64,000 nucleotides of DNA, from the NCBI RefSeq assembly GCF_019903425.1, contig NZ_JACHUZ010000013.1:1148285-1212284 (forward strand), written 5' to 3'. A program made the position numbers and the translations under genes. The notes under the pieces were generated by a model. It made no database searches. It saw only the letters and a program-made list of their open reading frames with translations, and was not told the DNA's origin. Shown here one piece after another: positions 35,904-45,890 of the stretch. Each line of letters starts with the position of its first letter. Position 1 is the stretch's first letter. The stretch comes from Vreelandella halophila (GTDB lineage Bacteria > Pseudomonadota > Gammaproteobacteria > Pseudomonadales > Oleiphilaceae).

Positions 35904-36773
35904 ATGCGGGTACTGGTAACCGGGAGCAATGGGTTTACCGGCGGCTACCTGGTGAATGAGTTGACGCAGGCCGGCCACGATGTGGTGGGGCTTGGTAATG
36001 GCGCCGGCAACGACTGGCAGGTGCCGCTGGAGGACCGCGAGGGCCTCGCCGCTGCCGTGGCCGCCATTGAACCGGACGCAGTGGTGCACCTGGCGGCGCT
36101 GGCGTTTGTGGGCCATGACGACCCCGGCGCCTTCTACCAGGTGAACCTGATGGGCACGCGCAACCTGTTGGCGGCACTCACTGCGGCACCCTCCAGTCCG
36201 GCGGCTGTCGTGCTGGCGAGCAGTGCCAACGTCTATGGCAACCAGGAGCGCGAGTGCCTTGGTGAGGACCTGTGCCCCAGGCCCGCCAATGAATACGCGG
36301 TGAGCAAGCTGGCCATGGAGCACATGGCCGCCACCTGGGCTGATACCCTGCCGGTTGTGATTACACGCCCATTCAATTACACCGGCGTGGGGCAGCCCGA
36401 GCATTTCGTGATCCCCCGCATTGTGGCGCACTTCCGGCGTCGGGAACCGGTCATTGAGCTTGGTAACCTGGACGTGTGGCGGGATTTCAGTGATGTGCGG
36501 GCGGTGGCTGCGGCCTACCGTGCGCTGGTGGAAACCCCTCCAGTGGGCGAGACCCTGAACATCGCCTCCGGTGAGAGCCACTCACTGCACGAGGTGCTGG
36601 CTCTTTGCCGTGAGATCACGGGGCACGACCCACAGGTGCGCAGCAGCGCGGGGCTTGCGCGCCGTCACGAAGTCACTCGCCTGCGTGGCGATACCCGCCG
36701 CCTGGACGCGTGCATTGGCAACCGCTGGCAGCCGCCGCTGCGCGAGACCCTGCGCTGGATGCTGGAGGCCTGA
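35904..36773 (+). CDS. rmd: GDP-6-deoxy-D-mannose reductase-like SDR (Rmd)
   Basis: A 289-residue SDR. It has GSNGFTGGYLVNEL, HLAALAFVGHDDPGAFYQVN, ASSANVYGN, NEYAVSKLAMEH (YxxxK) and RPFNYTGVGQ, close to Rmd of Pseudomonas. With Gmd it would give GDP-D-rhamnose. ATG 35904 is used; an in-frame start 15 nt earlier would overlap gmd and has no better signal. GDP-fucose synthase is less likely: the FNYTGVGQ segment and the gmd pairing favour Rmd. Confidence 0.8.
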   Translation: MRVLVTGSNGFTGGYLVNELTQAGHDVVGLGNGAGNDWQVPLEDREGLAAAVAAIEPDAVVHLAALAFVGHDDPGAFYQVNLMGTRNLLAALTAAPSSPAAVVLASSANVYGNQERECLGEDLCPRPANEYAVSKLAMEHMAATWADTLPVVITRPFNYTGVGQPEHFVIPRIVAHFRRREPVIELGNLDVWRDFSDVRAVAAAYRALVETPPVGETLNIASGESHSLHEVLALCREITGHDPQVRSSAGLARRHEVTRLRGDTRRLDACIGNRWQPPLRETLRWMLEA

Positions 36774-36838
36774 AGCGCTTGCCCGGAGAGCCTCAGGCAC
36801 TACACTGAGTGCACAAGTCTGTGTATTGGGAGGCACTG

Positions 36839-37759
36839 TTGAGGGCGCGCTGGCTCTGGCCTGTTATTGGGATGGCTGCGGTATTGACCGCATGCTCGGG
36901 AGGCTCCGGTGGGGGCGGCTCCGAAGAACCGCCGCTGGCCGAGCGGGAACAGGCCCAGTCCTACCGGGTGCTGACGCCGATTACCCTTCCGGATGAAAGC
37001 GGTGAACGCGAGCGGCCGGTTCCGGAGCCAGACGCGGACGCCGTGGCGTCGGTGGCCACGGACCGCGCCGATGCGCTCGGGGTGGCGCTCTCGGCGGGCC
37101 GCGTTGTGCTCACCCCCAAAGACGTGGACCGCCCCGTCACCGCCAGGGTGGCCCTGCTGGACGGCGAGGGCAGGCGTGTGCTGGCGTTTGACGTGAACTT
37201 GGTGAACGAGGCCGGCGAGCCCGAACGCCGCCGCGCCCAGACCTGGCTTGAGTCACGGCCCGAGGTGCTCGCGCTGGCCGAGGACTGCGCGCTGGCGCGC
37301 ACGGTGGCGGCTGCGGCCTATTTCAACCATGAACTGGACTATCCCGCTTACCGTGAGCTCACGCGTGGCCTGGGTCTGCCATTCACAGGTGAGGCTCCGG
37401 AGCTGGAGGCGGCGTTCGCTGATCTCAGCAGTGCCCTGGCGGCTTACCGCCAGGGCGAGTCCGCCATCGATGCCCTGGCGGCCCAAACGGATGCGGTGCG
37501 TGATGCGGCCCAGCGTCACCAGAGCCAGCACGCCGCCGGGCCGGTGGCTCGCGCCCATGACGCCATGCCCCCCTGGGCAGCGCCACCCGAGCGTGGCCTG
37601 CGTTACCACTCGCCTTCCGGGCGCGTATCCTCGTTGACGGGGAACGCCAGCGTCGGCAGCCAGGGCAGCGATGGCTGGCGGTTTGATGCGCAGTGGGCGC
37701 ATCTGGCGGGCATACCCACCGGGGCTGGTGTGCCGGAGTGCCAGGAGGAAGCACCATGA
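36839..37759 (+). CDS. Lipoprotein coupled to a subtilase
   Basis: A 306-residue protein. The N-terminus LLRARWLWPVIGMAAVLTAC-SGG is a lipoprotein signal (lipobox LTAC) followed by a Gly/Ser tether, so it should sit in the periplasm or outer membrane. The body is Ala/Glu-rich and helical, with no domain I know. I favour TTG 36839, which has GGGAGG 5 nt upstream, over GTG 36809. Its TGA overlaps the protease ATG by 4 nt, suggesting an inhibitor, chaperone or anchor for that protease. Confidence 0.6.
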   Translation: MRARWLWPVIGMAAVLTACSGGSGGGGSEEPPLAEREQAQSYRVLTPITLPDESGERERPVPEPDADAVASVATDRADALGVALSAGRVVLTPKDVDRPVTARVALLDGEGRRVLAFDVNLVNEAGEPERRRAQTWLESRPEVLALAEDCALARTVAAAAYFNHELDYPAYRELTRGLGLPFTGEAPELEAAFADLSSALAAYRQGESAIDALAAQTDAVRDAAQRHQSQHAAGPVARAHDAMPPWAAPPERGLRYHSPSGRVSSLTGNASVGSQGSDGWRFDAQWAHLAGIPTGAGVPECQEEAP

Positions 37760-39486
37760 GTATCGGAGTGAGGGCCGGCATCGCGGCGGTGCTGGCAGCC
37801 GCGCTGGCGGCGCCTGCTATGGGTGCCGGCAGTGCCCGGCTGATCGTGCACTATGAGCCGGGTGCCATGCGTCTGGGTGCAACCCTGGGGTACGCCGAGG
37901 TGGTCGCGCAGCGCCGGGGCCGGGAGGTGTTGCGGGTACCCGAGTCATCGGTTGCCGCTGTTCGCAGGGACCTGCGTCGCCGTGCCGGTGTGCGGGTGGT
38001 GGAGCGTGACGCGCGCCGTACCCGCCCACCACGGATGCCGCAAGAGCGCGGGGCCGATGGCGTGGTGCGGGCCCGCAATACGCTGGGGCCACCCGCCGTG
38101 GATGACAGCGGCAACCCGTTGTTCAATGATCCCTACTTCCCGGCGCAGGACTACTGGGCGGACCCCGCGGACCAGCCGCAACGGGCGGGTGCATCGGATT
38201 TTGCCGGTGCTGTGAGCGCCACCCGCGTGGTCGAGCCCCCGCGGGTGGCCGTTCTGGATTCGGGCGTGGCCGGTTACCAGGGAGGGCCTGACTGGGCAGG
38301 GGGCGTGAACCTTGTCTCTGAAGAGGCGAACGGCCGCGGCTCGCTGGCACCCAGTGAGTGGCGCATACTGCCGCAATACCGGGAATGGTGTGACACAAAC
38401 ACGGCACGTCACGGCAGCCAGATCGGTGCGGTGATCGCGGCGCCGCGTGATAACGGCACGGGTATTGCCGGTGTTGTGCCTGGTGCGGATCTGTACGCGG
38501 GGCGTGTGCTCAACTGTGAGGGCAGTGGCCGGGTCTCGGATGTGGTTGATGCCATTGATTGGGCGGCGGGGGTGGACTCAGGCCGCCCGGGTGTAACGCC
38601 GCTTTCGGAGCCGGTGGACGTCATCAGCCTGTCGCTCGGTGCCGAAGGGGCGTGCTCGTTCTCCGAGCAGGAGGCCATCGACCGAGCCCGCGACAGGGGC
38701 GTGCTGGTTGTTGCGAGCGCGGGCAATGATCCGGCGCGCGAGCCCGAGGATTCGGCGCCGGCGAACTGTGACGGTGTGCTGGCGGTGACGGCCGTGGATG
38801 CCGCCGGTGACCATGTGGTTGGAGGCGTGAGCGTGGGCGCGGGGGCGGATCTTGCGGCCCAGGGGTTTGAGGTGGCCGTGGAGGACGACCGTGGCATTCA
38901 GTGGCTGGCCTCCGGCACCTCGTTCTCGGCGCCCATGGTCTCGGCAACAGCGGCGTTGGCATTGGCGAATGTGCCGTCGCTGCCCGTGAGCGAGCTGGAG
39001 CAGGCGTTGCGGGGCACCGCAAGGCCGCCACAACTCAGTGCGGAGGCGCAGGCTCAGGGCGTAACGCAGTCGGACTTTGGGGCTGGGATTGTTGATGCAC
39101 TGGCTACGCTCGAGGCCTTGGCGGGCGCACGCACCGATCCCCGTGGCGCGGCCCTGGGGCCCCCGTTGCAGGGCGTCCGTTCCCAGGCGTTGCGCACGGC
39201 GGCGGGCGCCGCGCTGGCGGCTGGCGGCCTGGTCAGTGATCCGCAGCGGTTGCGTGAGCTCAGCGTGAGCGAGGCGTTCCCGCGCTCGGAGATGGTGCTG
39301 TTCTCGGTCGCGGCGGACCAACCGCTTCAGCTGAGCCGGGCCACGGAAGTGGCGGCGTCTCCGAATCAGCGTGTCATGGTGGGGGTACTCGAGTCCGGCC
39401 GGGACTACGCTCTGCAGTTCTGCGATGGAGCCGTGGGGGAACGGGTGTGTGAAAGTGAGGCACTGGTGCCACTCAGTGGGGAATAG
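37756..39486 (+). CDS. Secreted S8 (subtilisin-like) serine protease
   Basis: A 576-residue protein with a signal peptide (GIAAVLAAALAAPAMGAG) and a propeptide to about 130. In the catalytic domain Asp is in VAVLDSGVAG (about 168), His in ARHGSQIG (about 219) and Ser in SGTSFSAPM (about 389). About 150 further residues follow. CAGGAGGAA precedes ATG. It could mature or trim surface-layer proteins, or be an ordinary exoprotease; location next to S-layer genes is the only functional hint. Confidence 0.88.
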   Translation: MSIGVRAGIAAVLAAALAAPAMGAGSARLIVHYEPGAMRLGATLGYAEVVAQRRGREVLRVPESSVAAVRRDLRRRAGVRVVERDARRTRPPRMPQERGADGVVRARNTLGPPAVDDSGNPLFNDPYFPAQDYWADPADQPQRAGASDFAGAVSATRVVEPPRVAVLDSGVAGYQGGPDWAGGVNLVSEEANGRGSLAPSEWRILPQYREWCDTNTARHGSQIGAVIAAPRDNGTGIAGVVPGADLYAGRVLNCEGSGRVSDVVDAIDWAAGVDSGRPGVTPLSEPVDVISLSLGAEGACSFSEQEAIDRARDRGVLVVASAGNDPAREPEDSAPANCDGVLAVTAVDAAGDHVVGGVSVGAGADLAAQGFEVAVEDDRGIQWLASGTSFSAPMVSATAALALANVPSLPVSELEQALRGTARPPQLSAEAQAQGVTQSDFGAGIVDALATLEALAGARTDPRGAALGPPLQGVRSQALRTAAGAALAAGGLVSDPQRLRELSVSEAFPRSEMVLFSVAADQPLQLSRATEVAASPNQRVMVGVLESGRDYALQFCDGAVGERVCESEALVPLSGE

Positions 39487-40621
39487 CTCTGGCGGCGCCA
39501 TTGCGTATGACGGGCTGTTCTGCCGGGGCGGCGCGGAGCATCTGACCCTGGCGCTCGCGCGCGGGCTGGCGGGTACGGATGTGGTTGTGGGCGGCCGCAA
39601 TGCCGCCGCCTTTCCGGCGCAGTGTCTTGCCGACCTCCGGTGTCTTGAGCTGGGGTGGGCCCCGCCTGTGACCCAGAGGGCGTTACGCACCCTGACCGGG
39701 CTTTATCGATTCCGCTACCGGGCTCAATGGCTGGCCCGCTACGACTGGGTTGTATTCAGCGGCGCCAATGCGCCCCAGGGTGTGTGGCACCGTTCTCAGG
39801 GGGGCAATATCTACTATTGCCACACCTTGCCGCGCTTTGCGTTCGATCTTTATGACGATTATATTGCCGCAATTCCACGCTGGCAGAGGCCGCTGTTCCG
39901 GGCGCTGGTGGCCCAGGTGCGGCGTTATTACGCCGCTGCCATAGCCAGGATGGACGCCATTGTTGCCAATTCCAGTAATGTGCGTGGCCGGCTTGAGCAT
40001 TATCTTGGGCTGAGCGCACAGGTGGTGCACCCGCCCTGCGACACAGACGGTTATCAATGGCTGGCGGATGAGGGGTTCTTCCTCTCCACCGCACGGCTTG
40101 AACCCTTCAAGCGCGTGGAGCGTTTGATTGAGGCCTTCCGTTCGCTGCCCGAACATGAGCTGGTGGTAGCCTCTGGGGGCTCACAGGAACAACAGCTGCG
40201 GCGCCTTGCCGCCAACTGCCCGAATATACATTTTACCGGCTGGCTCTCGGCAGAAGCACTGCAGTCGTTGACGGGCCGCGCCAGGGCAACGCTCTATGTA
40301 GCGCAGGACGAGGACTTCGGTATGTCGCCGGTGGAGTCCATGGCGGCTGGTAAGCCGGTAATCGGTGTGGCGGAAGGCGGCCTTATTGAGACGGTGCTGG
40401 AGGGGCAGACAGGTATCCTGTTAAGCGAACCCGACCCGAAGGCCATTGCCGAAACGGTGCGGGGCATGACGCAGGCGCGCGCGGCTACCATGCGCCCCGC
40501 CTGTGAGGCGCGTGCGAGTCACTTTGCAACCGGGCGGTTTGTGAAGGCAATGGCAGAGGTGATTGATTCAGTTCGGGGGGAGCGTGCGGGTTCTACATGT
40601 TTACAGGACTTACTTTCCTGA
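39476..40621 (+). CDS. GT4-family glycosyltransferase
   Basis: About 381 residues. The N-terminal donor/acceptor lobe starts GGAIAYDGLFCRGGAEHLTLALARGL. The C-terminal lobe has LSTARLEPFKRVERLIEAF and the E-x7-E region EDFGMSPVESMAAGKPVIG. This is a retaining GT-B enzyme, probably mannosyl- or rhamnosyl-type. The start is uncertain: GTG 39476 gives the fold directly, and GTG codons at 39449 and 39455 are alternatives. It overlaps the protease end and the next gene. Confidence 0.82.
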   Translation: MGNSSGGAIAYDGLFCRGGAEHLTLALARGLAGTDVVVGGRNAAAFPAQCLADLRCLELGWAPPVTQRALRTLTGLYRFRYRAQWLARYDWVVFSGANAPQGVWHRSQGGNIYYCHTLPRFAFDLYDDYIAAIPRWQRPLFRALVAQVRRYYAAAIARMDAIVANSSNVRGRLEHYLGLSAQVVHPPCDTDGYQWLADEGFFLSTARLEPFKRVERLIEAFRSLPEHELVVASGGSQEQQLRRLAANCPNIHFTGWLSAEALQSLTGRARATLYVAQDEDFGMSPVESMAAGKPVIGVAEGGLIETVLEGQTGILLSEPDPKAIAETVRGMTQARAATMRPACEARASHFATGRFVKAMAEVIDSVRGERAGSTCLQDLLS

Positions 40622-41717
40622 AAGCCAGGGCGGGCTGGAGGAAACCATCCGCCAGATCTGCATGGGCACGCAGGCACTGGGTGTAAGCAACCGGGTGTTC
40701 ACCCTGGCCCCTGGCGCCTCCGGTGAGGTGATCCAACGCCCGGAGGCGGCGGTTGTTCGCCACCGGTTGGATGCGGAAGTGGCTTCCTGTGGGCTTTCGC
40801 TGCCGGCGATCCGGGCATTCCGGCAGGAGGCGCGGCAGGCGGACCTGGTGCATTATCATTTTCCCTGGCCTTTTGCGGACCTGCTGCATCTGCTGTGCGG
40901 GGCGCGTACGCCGTCGGTTCTGACCTATCATTCGGATGTGATCCGCCAGCGGCGGCTGATGGCGCTCTATGGCCCCCTCATGTGGCGGTTTTTGAAAAGT
41001 GTGGATCGCGTGGTGGCGACCTCCCCGAACTATCTGGCGTCGAGTCCGGTTCTGCAGCGGTTGCCGGAAGGCGCGGATGTCATTCCCATTGGACTGGATG
41101 AAGCGAGCTACCCCACGCCGTCGCAGGCCGATCTGGCCGAGGTGCGGGCGCAGGTGGGGCGTGATTTCTATCTGTTCGTGGGCGTTCTTCGTTACTACAA
41201 GGGCCTGCACACACTGCTTGATGCCGTAGCCGGCACCGATCTGCCCGTGGTCATTGCCGGCGCCGGGCCCGTGGAGGACGAGCTCAGGGAGCGCGTTCGC
41301 CGCGAGGCGCTGGAGAATGTGGTTTTCCTCGGGCAGGTTTCGGATGCGCAGAAGATGGCGCTGTTCCAGCTCAGCAGGGCGGTGGTGTTCCCCTCGCACC
41401 TGCGCTCGGAGGCCTTCGGGTTGACGCTGGTGGAGGGCGCTATGTGTTCACGCCCATTGATCTCGGCCGAGATGGGCTCTGGCACAAGTTACGTCAATGC
41501 CCATGATGAGTCGGGGCTGGTGGTGCGCCCGGCGGATGCCAGAGACCTGAGGGCAGCGCTGCAGCGCCTGCACTCGGATGAGGCATTGGTGGCACGGCTG
41601 GGGCATGGCGCTCGTCAGCGCTATGAGCGCCTGTTTACCGGGCAGTGCATGGCAGAGGCTTATTATGGGCTCTATCAGCGGCTTCTGGGTGCTACGGAGC
41701 CCACGCCGGGAGGATGA
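40563..41717 (+). CDS. GT4-family glycosyltransferase
   Basis: A 384-residue GT-B enzyme. Early motif VYRTYFPESQGGLEETIRQI, acceptor lobe LTYHSDVIRQ, then FVGVLRYYKGLHTLLDA and EAFGLTLVEGAMCSRPLIS (E-x7-E). It resembles mannosyl/rhamnosyl transferases of O-antigen pathways. It overlaps the preceding gene by 59 nt if TTG 40563 is used; GTG 40584 is an alternative. Paired with the upstream enzyme it probably makes the primer or repeat unit of the exported chain. Confidence 0.82.
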   Translation: MIQFGGSVRVLHVYRTYFPESQGGLEETIRQICMGTQALGVSNRVFTLAPGASGEVIQRPEAAVVRHRLDAEVASCGLSLPAIRAFRQEARQADLVHYHFPWPFADLLHLLCGARTPSVLTYHSDVIRQRRLMALYGPLMWRFLKSVDRVVATSPNYLASSPVLQRLPEGADVIPIGLDEASYPTPSQADLAEVRAQVGRDFYLFVGVLRYYKGLHTLLDAVAGTDLPVVIAGAGPVEDELRERVRREALENVVFLGQVSDAQKMALFQLSRAVVFPSHLRSEAFGLTLVEGAMCSRPLISAEMGSGTSYVNAHDESGLVVRPADARDLRAALQRLHSDEALVARLGHGARQRYERLFTGQCMAEAYYGLYQRLLGATEPTPGG

Positions 41718-41816
41718 GCCGCATGCCTGGCGCCATGGCCGCAGGCGGGGTGTGCAATCGGGCGAGAAGCTGTAACAGAAGGTTGCAGTGAGGTAACCGG
41801 GGAGTGGCTACTGTAT

Positions 41817-41839
41817 CCCACTGTAAAGAGGGGTTTTTT
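41817..41839 (+). terminator. Weak rho-independent terminator
   Basis: CCCACT, loop GTAAAG, AGGGG, then six T. The stem is 5 bp with one bulged A. It lies 100 bp after the last glycosyltransferase gene and before the next lipoprotein gene. Confidence 0.5.
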
Positions 41840-41913
41840 CTGGTCAAAACCGCTATTAAACACAATTTTGCAACCGTAGTATTGCTTCTGTAATCCAGTC
41901 AGAGGCAAGAGCC

Positions 41914-43473
<1,560 letters not shown>

Positions 43474-43497
43474 ATGCTCCTGCAATGACATGCGAAC

Positions 43498-43566
43498 AGG
43501 TATTTCATGGAGGTGCAGCGGTGAAAGGGTCTCCCTTTCACGATGAAATGCCCTCCTGAAATACCT
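43498..43566. promoter_or_regulatory. 69-bp nested palindrome
   Basis: The outer stem AGGTATTTCA-t-GGAGG (43498-43513) pairs with CCTCC-TGAAATACCT (43552-43566). Inside is a second hairpin GTGAAAGGG-tct-CCCTTTCAC (43521-43541). There is no T-run. It lies 25 bp after the lipoprotein stop and about 85-150 bp upstream of the sigma54 promoter, so it could be a terminator-like structure or an enhancer site for the activator. Confidence 0.6.
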
Positions 43567-43648
43567 CGGCTTCTACGTATTGCTTTCCTTTCATTAACAT
43601 CCTTACAGAACAACGCGTTAACAGCGTCTTGGTCGTTTCCGAACGCTC

Positions 43649-43664
43649 TGGCACAGCGCCTGCA
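43649..43664 (+). promoter_or_regulatory. Candidate sigma54 (-24/-12) promoter of the catabolic operon
   Basis: TGGCAC-A-GCGC-CTGC-A fits TGGCAC-R-N4-TTGC-W with one mismatch. GG (43650-43651) and GC (43662-43663) have the required 10-bp gap. Transcription would start near 43675. The operon's last gene encodes a sigma54 activator, which supports this. Confidence 0.68.
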
Positions 43665-43699
43665 ATAACTCAGGCAGAGCTGAACCAGAGATTGAACGT

Positions 43700-43720
43700 G
43701 CAGGAGGTGGAGCCTCCTGC
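43700..43720 (+). promoter_or_regulatory. Leader hairpin of the catabolic operon
   Basis: Perfect 8-bp stem GCAGGAGG/CCTCCTGC with loop TGGAG, within the predicted 5' leader and 32 nt before the first ATG. It has no T-run, so an mRNA-stability or translation element is more likely than a terminator. Confidence 0.45.
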
Positions 43721-43752
43721 GTTCCCGGACAACAACAAGGCGCTGACCAGCC

Positions 43753-44949
43753 ATGACCAAACCACTCGAAGATGTGCGGATCATTGATCTGACGCACATG
43801 CTCTCCGGACCCTACGCCGGCATGCTGCTGGCGGACCTCGGAGCGGAGTCGATCAAGGTTGAGCCGCTCAAGGGGGAGGGCACCCGCTCGCTGCTTGCCG
43901 GTAATCCCAAGTTCTCCCACGGCGGGCAGGGGGCGTACTTCATAACCCTCAACCGCAACAAGAAAAGCGTGTGCATCGACCTCAAGAGCGAGGATGGCCT
44001 GGCCATCTTCTATGACCTGGTGCGCGATGCGGACGTGGTGCTGGACAACTTCTCCGCCGGCGTCCCCACCAAGCTGAAGATCGACCACGAGCACCTGGCG
44101 GAGATCAACCCGCAGATCATCACCTGCTCGGTCACCGGCTTCGGCGAGGACGGGCCGAACTACCAGCGCCCGGCCTTCGACCAGGTGGTGCAGGGCATCG
44201 GCGGTGGCATGTCGATCACCGGCCATGACGCCGAGCATCCGGCGCGCGCGGGCATTCCCATCGGCGACCTGGGCGGTGGCATGTTCGCGGTCATGGGCAT
44301 CCTCTCGGCCCTGCACTCGCGCACTACCCATGGCTACGGCCAGCACGTGGACATCTCCATGCTCGACTGCCAGGTCAGCATGCTCAACTACATGGCCACC
44401 ATGTATTTCCTCTCCGGCGAGAACCCCTCGCCCATTGGCAACAGCCACTTCGTGCACGTGCCCTACGACGCCTTCCGCACCAGCGATGGCTTCGTGATCA
44501 TCGCGGTGATCTTCGACAGCTTCTGGGACAACCTGGTGGAGCTGCTCGACATCGATGAACTGCGCGACCCGGAATACCGCACCCAGCCCGGGCGTTTTGC
44601 GGACAAGCACCGCATCAACGGCATCCTCACCGAGCTGCTGCGCACCGAATCCACGGCGCACTGGGTGGAGCTGCTCTCCGGCGCCCGCATTCCCTGTGCC
44701 CCAGTGAACAGCCTTTCCGATGCCCTGAACGACCCGCAGGTGCTGTTCCGCAACATGGTGGTGGACATTCCCCAGCCGGATGGCGGCACCGTCCGCGCGC
44801 CGGGCAATCCCATCAAGCTCTCCATTGACGACCCCGATTCCTACACACCGCCGCCGCTGCTGGGCCAGCACACCAGTGAGGTGCTGGAGAAGCTGGGCTA
44901 CAGCGCGGACCGGATCCGCTCACTTCTGGATAAGGGGATCGTTGGATGA
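43753..44949 (+). CDS. Class III CoA-transferase (CaiB/BaiF family)
   Basis: A 398-residue protein with the family start PLEDVRIIDLTHMLSGPYAGMLLADLGAESIKVEP and the catalytic Asp in IPIGDLGGG (D172), which forms the acyl-anhydride intermediate. It transfers CoA between two carboxylic acids in the cytoplasm. Next to an HMG-CoA-lyase-type gene, a succinyl-CoA:(R)-citramalate CoA-transferase-like activity is attractive. First gene of the operon; its ribosome site is weak. It overlaps the lyase gene by 4 nt (ATGA). Confidence 0.88.
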   Translation: MTKPLEDVRIIDLTHMLSGPYAGMLLADLGAESIKVEPLKGEGTRSLLAGNPKFSHGGQGAYFITLNRNKKSVCIDLKSEDGLAIFYDLVRDADVVLDNFSAGVPTKLKIDHEHLAEINPQIITCSVTGFGEDGPNYQRPAFDQVVQGIGGGMSITGHDAEHPARAGIPIGDLGGGMFAVMGILSALHSRTTHGYGQHVDISMLDCQVSMLNYMATMYFLSGENPSPIGNSHFVHVPYDAFRTSDGFVIIAVIFDSFWDNLVELLDIDELRDPEYRTQPGRFADKHRINGILTELLRTESTAHWVELLSGARIPCAPVNSLSDALNDPQVLFRNMVVDIPQPDGGTVRAPGNPIKLSIDDPDSYTPPPLLGQHTSEVLEKLGYSADRIRSLLDKGIVG

Positions 44950-45890
44950 TGGTGCCGGCAGTAAGCGATTCAGTGACCATTAACGAGGTAGGCCCCCGCG
45001 ACGGGCTCCAGAGCCAGGGCAAGACCCTGTCGCCGGGGCAGCGCCTGGACCTGATCGAGCGCCTGGTTGGCGCCGGTCTGCGCCACGTGGAGGCGGGCAG
45101 TTTTGTCTCGCCCAAGGCCGTGCCGCAGATGGCCGGCACGGATGAGGTCTTCCACGGTCTGCCCGCAAAGGATCAGGTGCGCTACGCCGCCCTGGTGCCG
45201 AACATGAAGGGCTATGAACTGGCCGTGGCCGCCGGGGCGCGCGTGGTGAACGTGGTGCTCTCGGTCACCGAGACCATGAACTACGAGAACATCCGCCGCA
45301 CTGTGGATGAATCCGCCACCGACTTTGAGGGGATCCTCGAGCGCGCCAGTGCCGAGGGCGTTGCGGCCCAGGCCTATCTGGCCGTGGCCTTTGAATGCCC
45401 CTTCGAGGGGCCGGTCAACCCGGAGGTGGTCCGCCATTACGCCGATCGCATGACGGCGGCCGGCGCGCAAAAGATCATCATCGCCGACACCATCGGTGCT
45501 GCCAACCCGAAAGGGGTCCAGGCAGTGCTTGAGGCTGTTGGCGCTGTGGTGCCGGTCAGCCGGATCGCATGCCATTTCCACGACACCCGCGGCATGGCCC
45601 TGGCCAATGTGCTCGCCTCGCTCAACTACGGGGTCCGCGAGTTCGACGCCTCCATCGGTGGCCTCGGTGGCTGCCCGTTCTCACCGGGGGCCACCGGCAA
45701 TGTGGCCACCGAGGACGTGGCACTGATGCTCGATGCCATGGGCTACGACACCGGCATTGATCCGCTGGCGCTGGTGCCGGTGGTCCGCCACGCCCAGGCG
45801 CTGACTGGAACGGAGCTCGGAGGCAAGAGCTTCCAGTGGCTTGCCCGCCAGCACGATGGCCAGCAGGGAGGTGAACCCAATGGTTGCTAA
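44946..45890 (+). CDS. HMG-CoA-lyase-family (HMGL-like) lyase
   Basis: A 314-residue TIM-barrel protein. NEVGPRDGLQSQ near the N-terminus carries the metal and substrate residues, CHFHDTRGMALAN carries the metal His pair, and GGLGGCPFSPGATGN holds the signature Cys. The family cleaves 3-hydroxy-3-methylacyl-CoA esters to acetyl-CoA plus an oxo-acid: HMG-CoA, or (R)-citramalyl-CoA in some bacteria. Coupling to the CoA-transferase suggests that its substrate is that enzyme's product. Confidence 0.88.
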   Translation: MMVPAVSDSVTINEVGPRDGLQSQGKTLSPGQRLDLIERLVGAGLRHVEAGSFVSPKAVPQMAGTDEVFHGLPAKDQVRYAALVPNMKGYELAVAAGARVVNVVLSVTETMNYENIRRTVDESATDFEGILERASAEGVAAQAYLAVAFECPFEGPVNPEVVRHYADRMTAAGAQKIIIADTIGAANPKGVQAVLEAVGAVVPVSRIACHFHDTRGMALANVLASLNYGVREFDASIGGLGGCPFSPGATGNVATEDVALMLDAMGYDTGIDPLALVPVVRHAQALTGTELGGKSFQWLARQHDGQQGGEPNGC

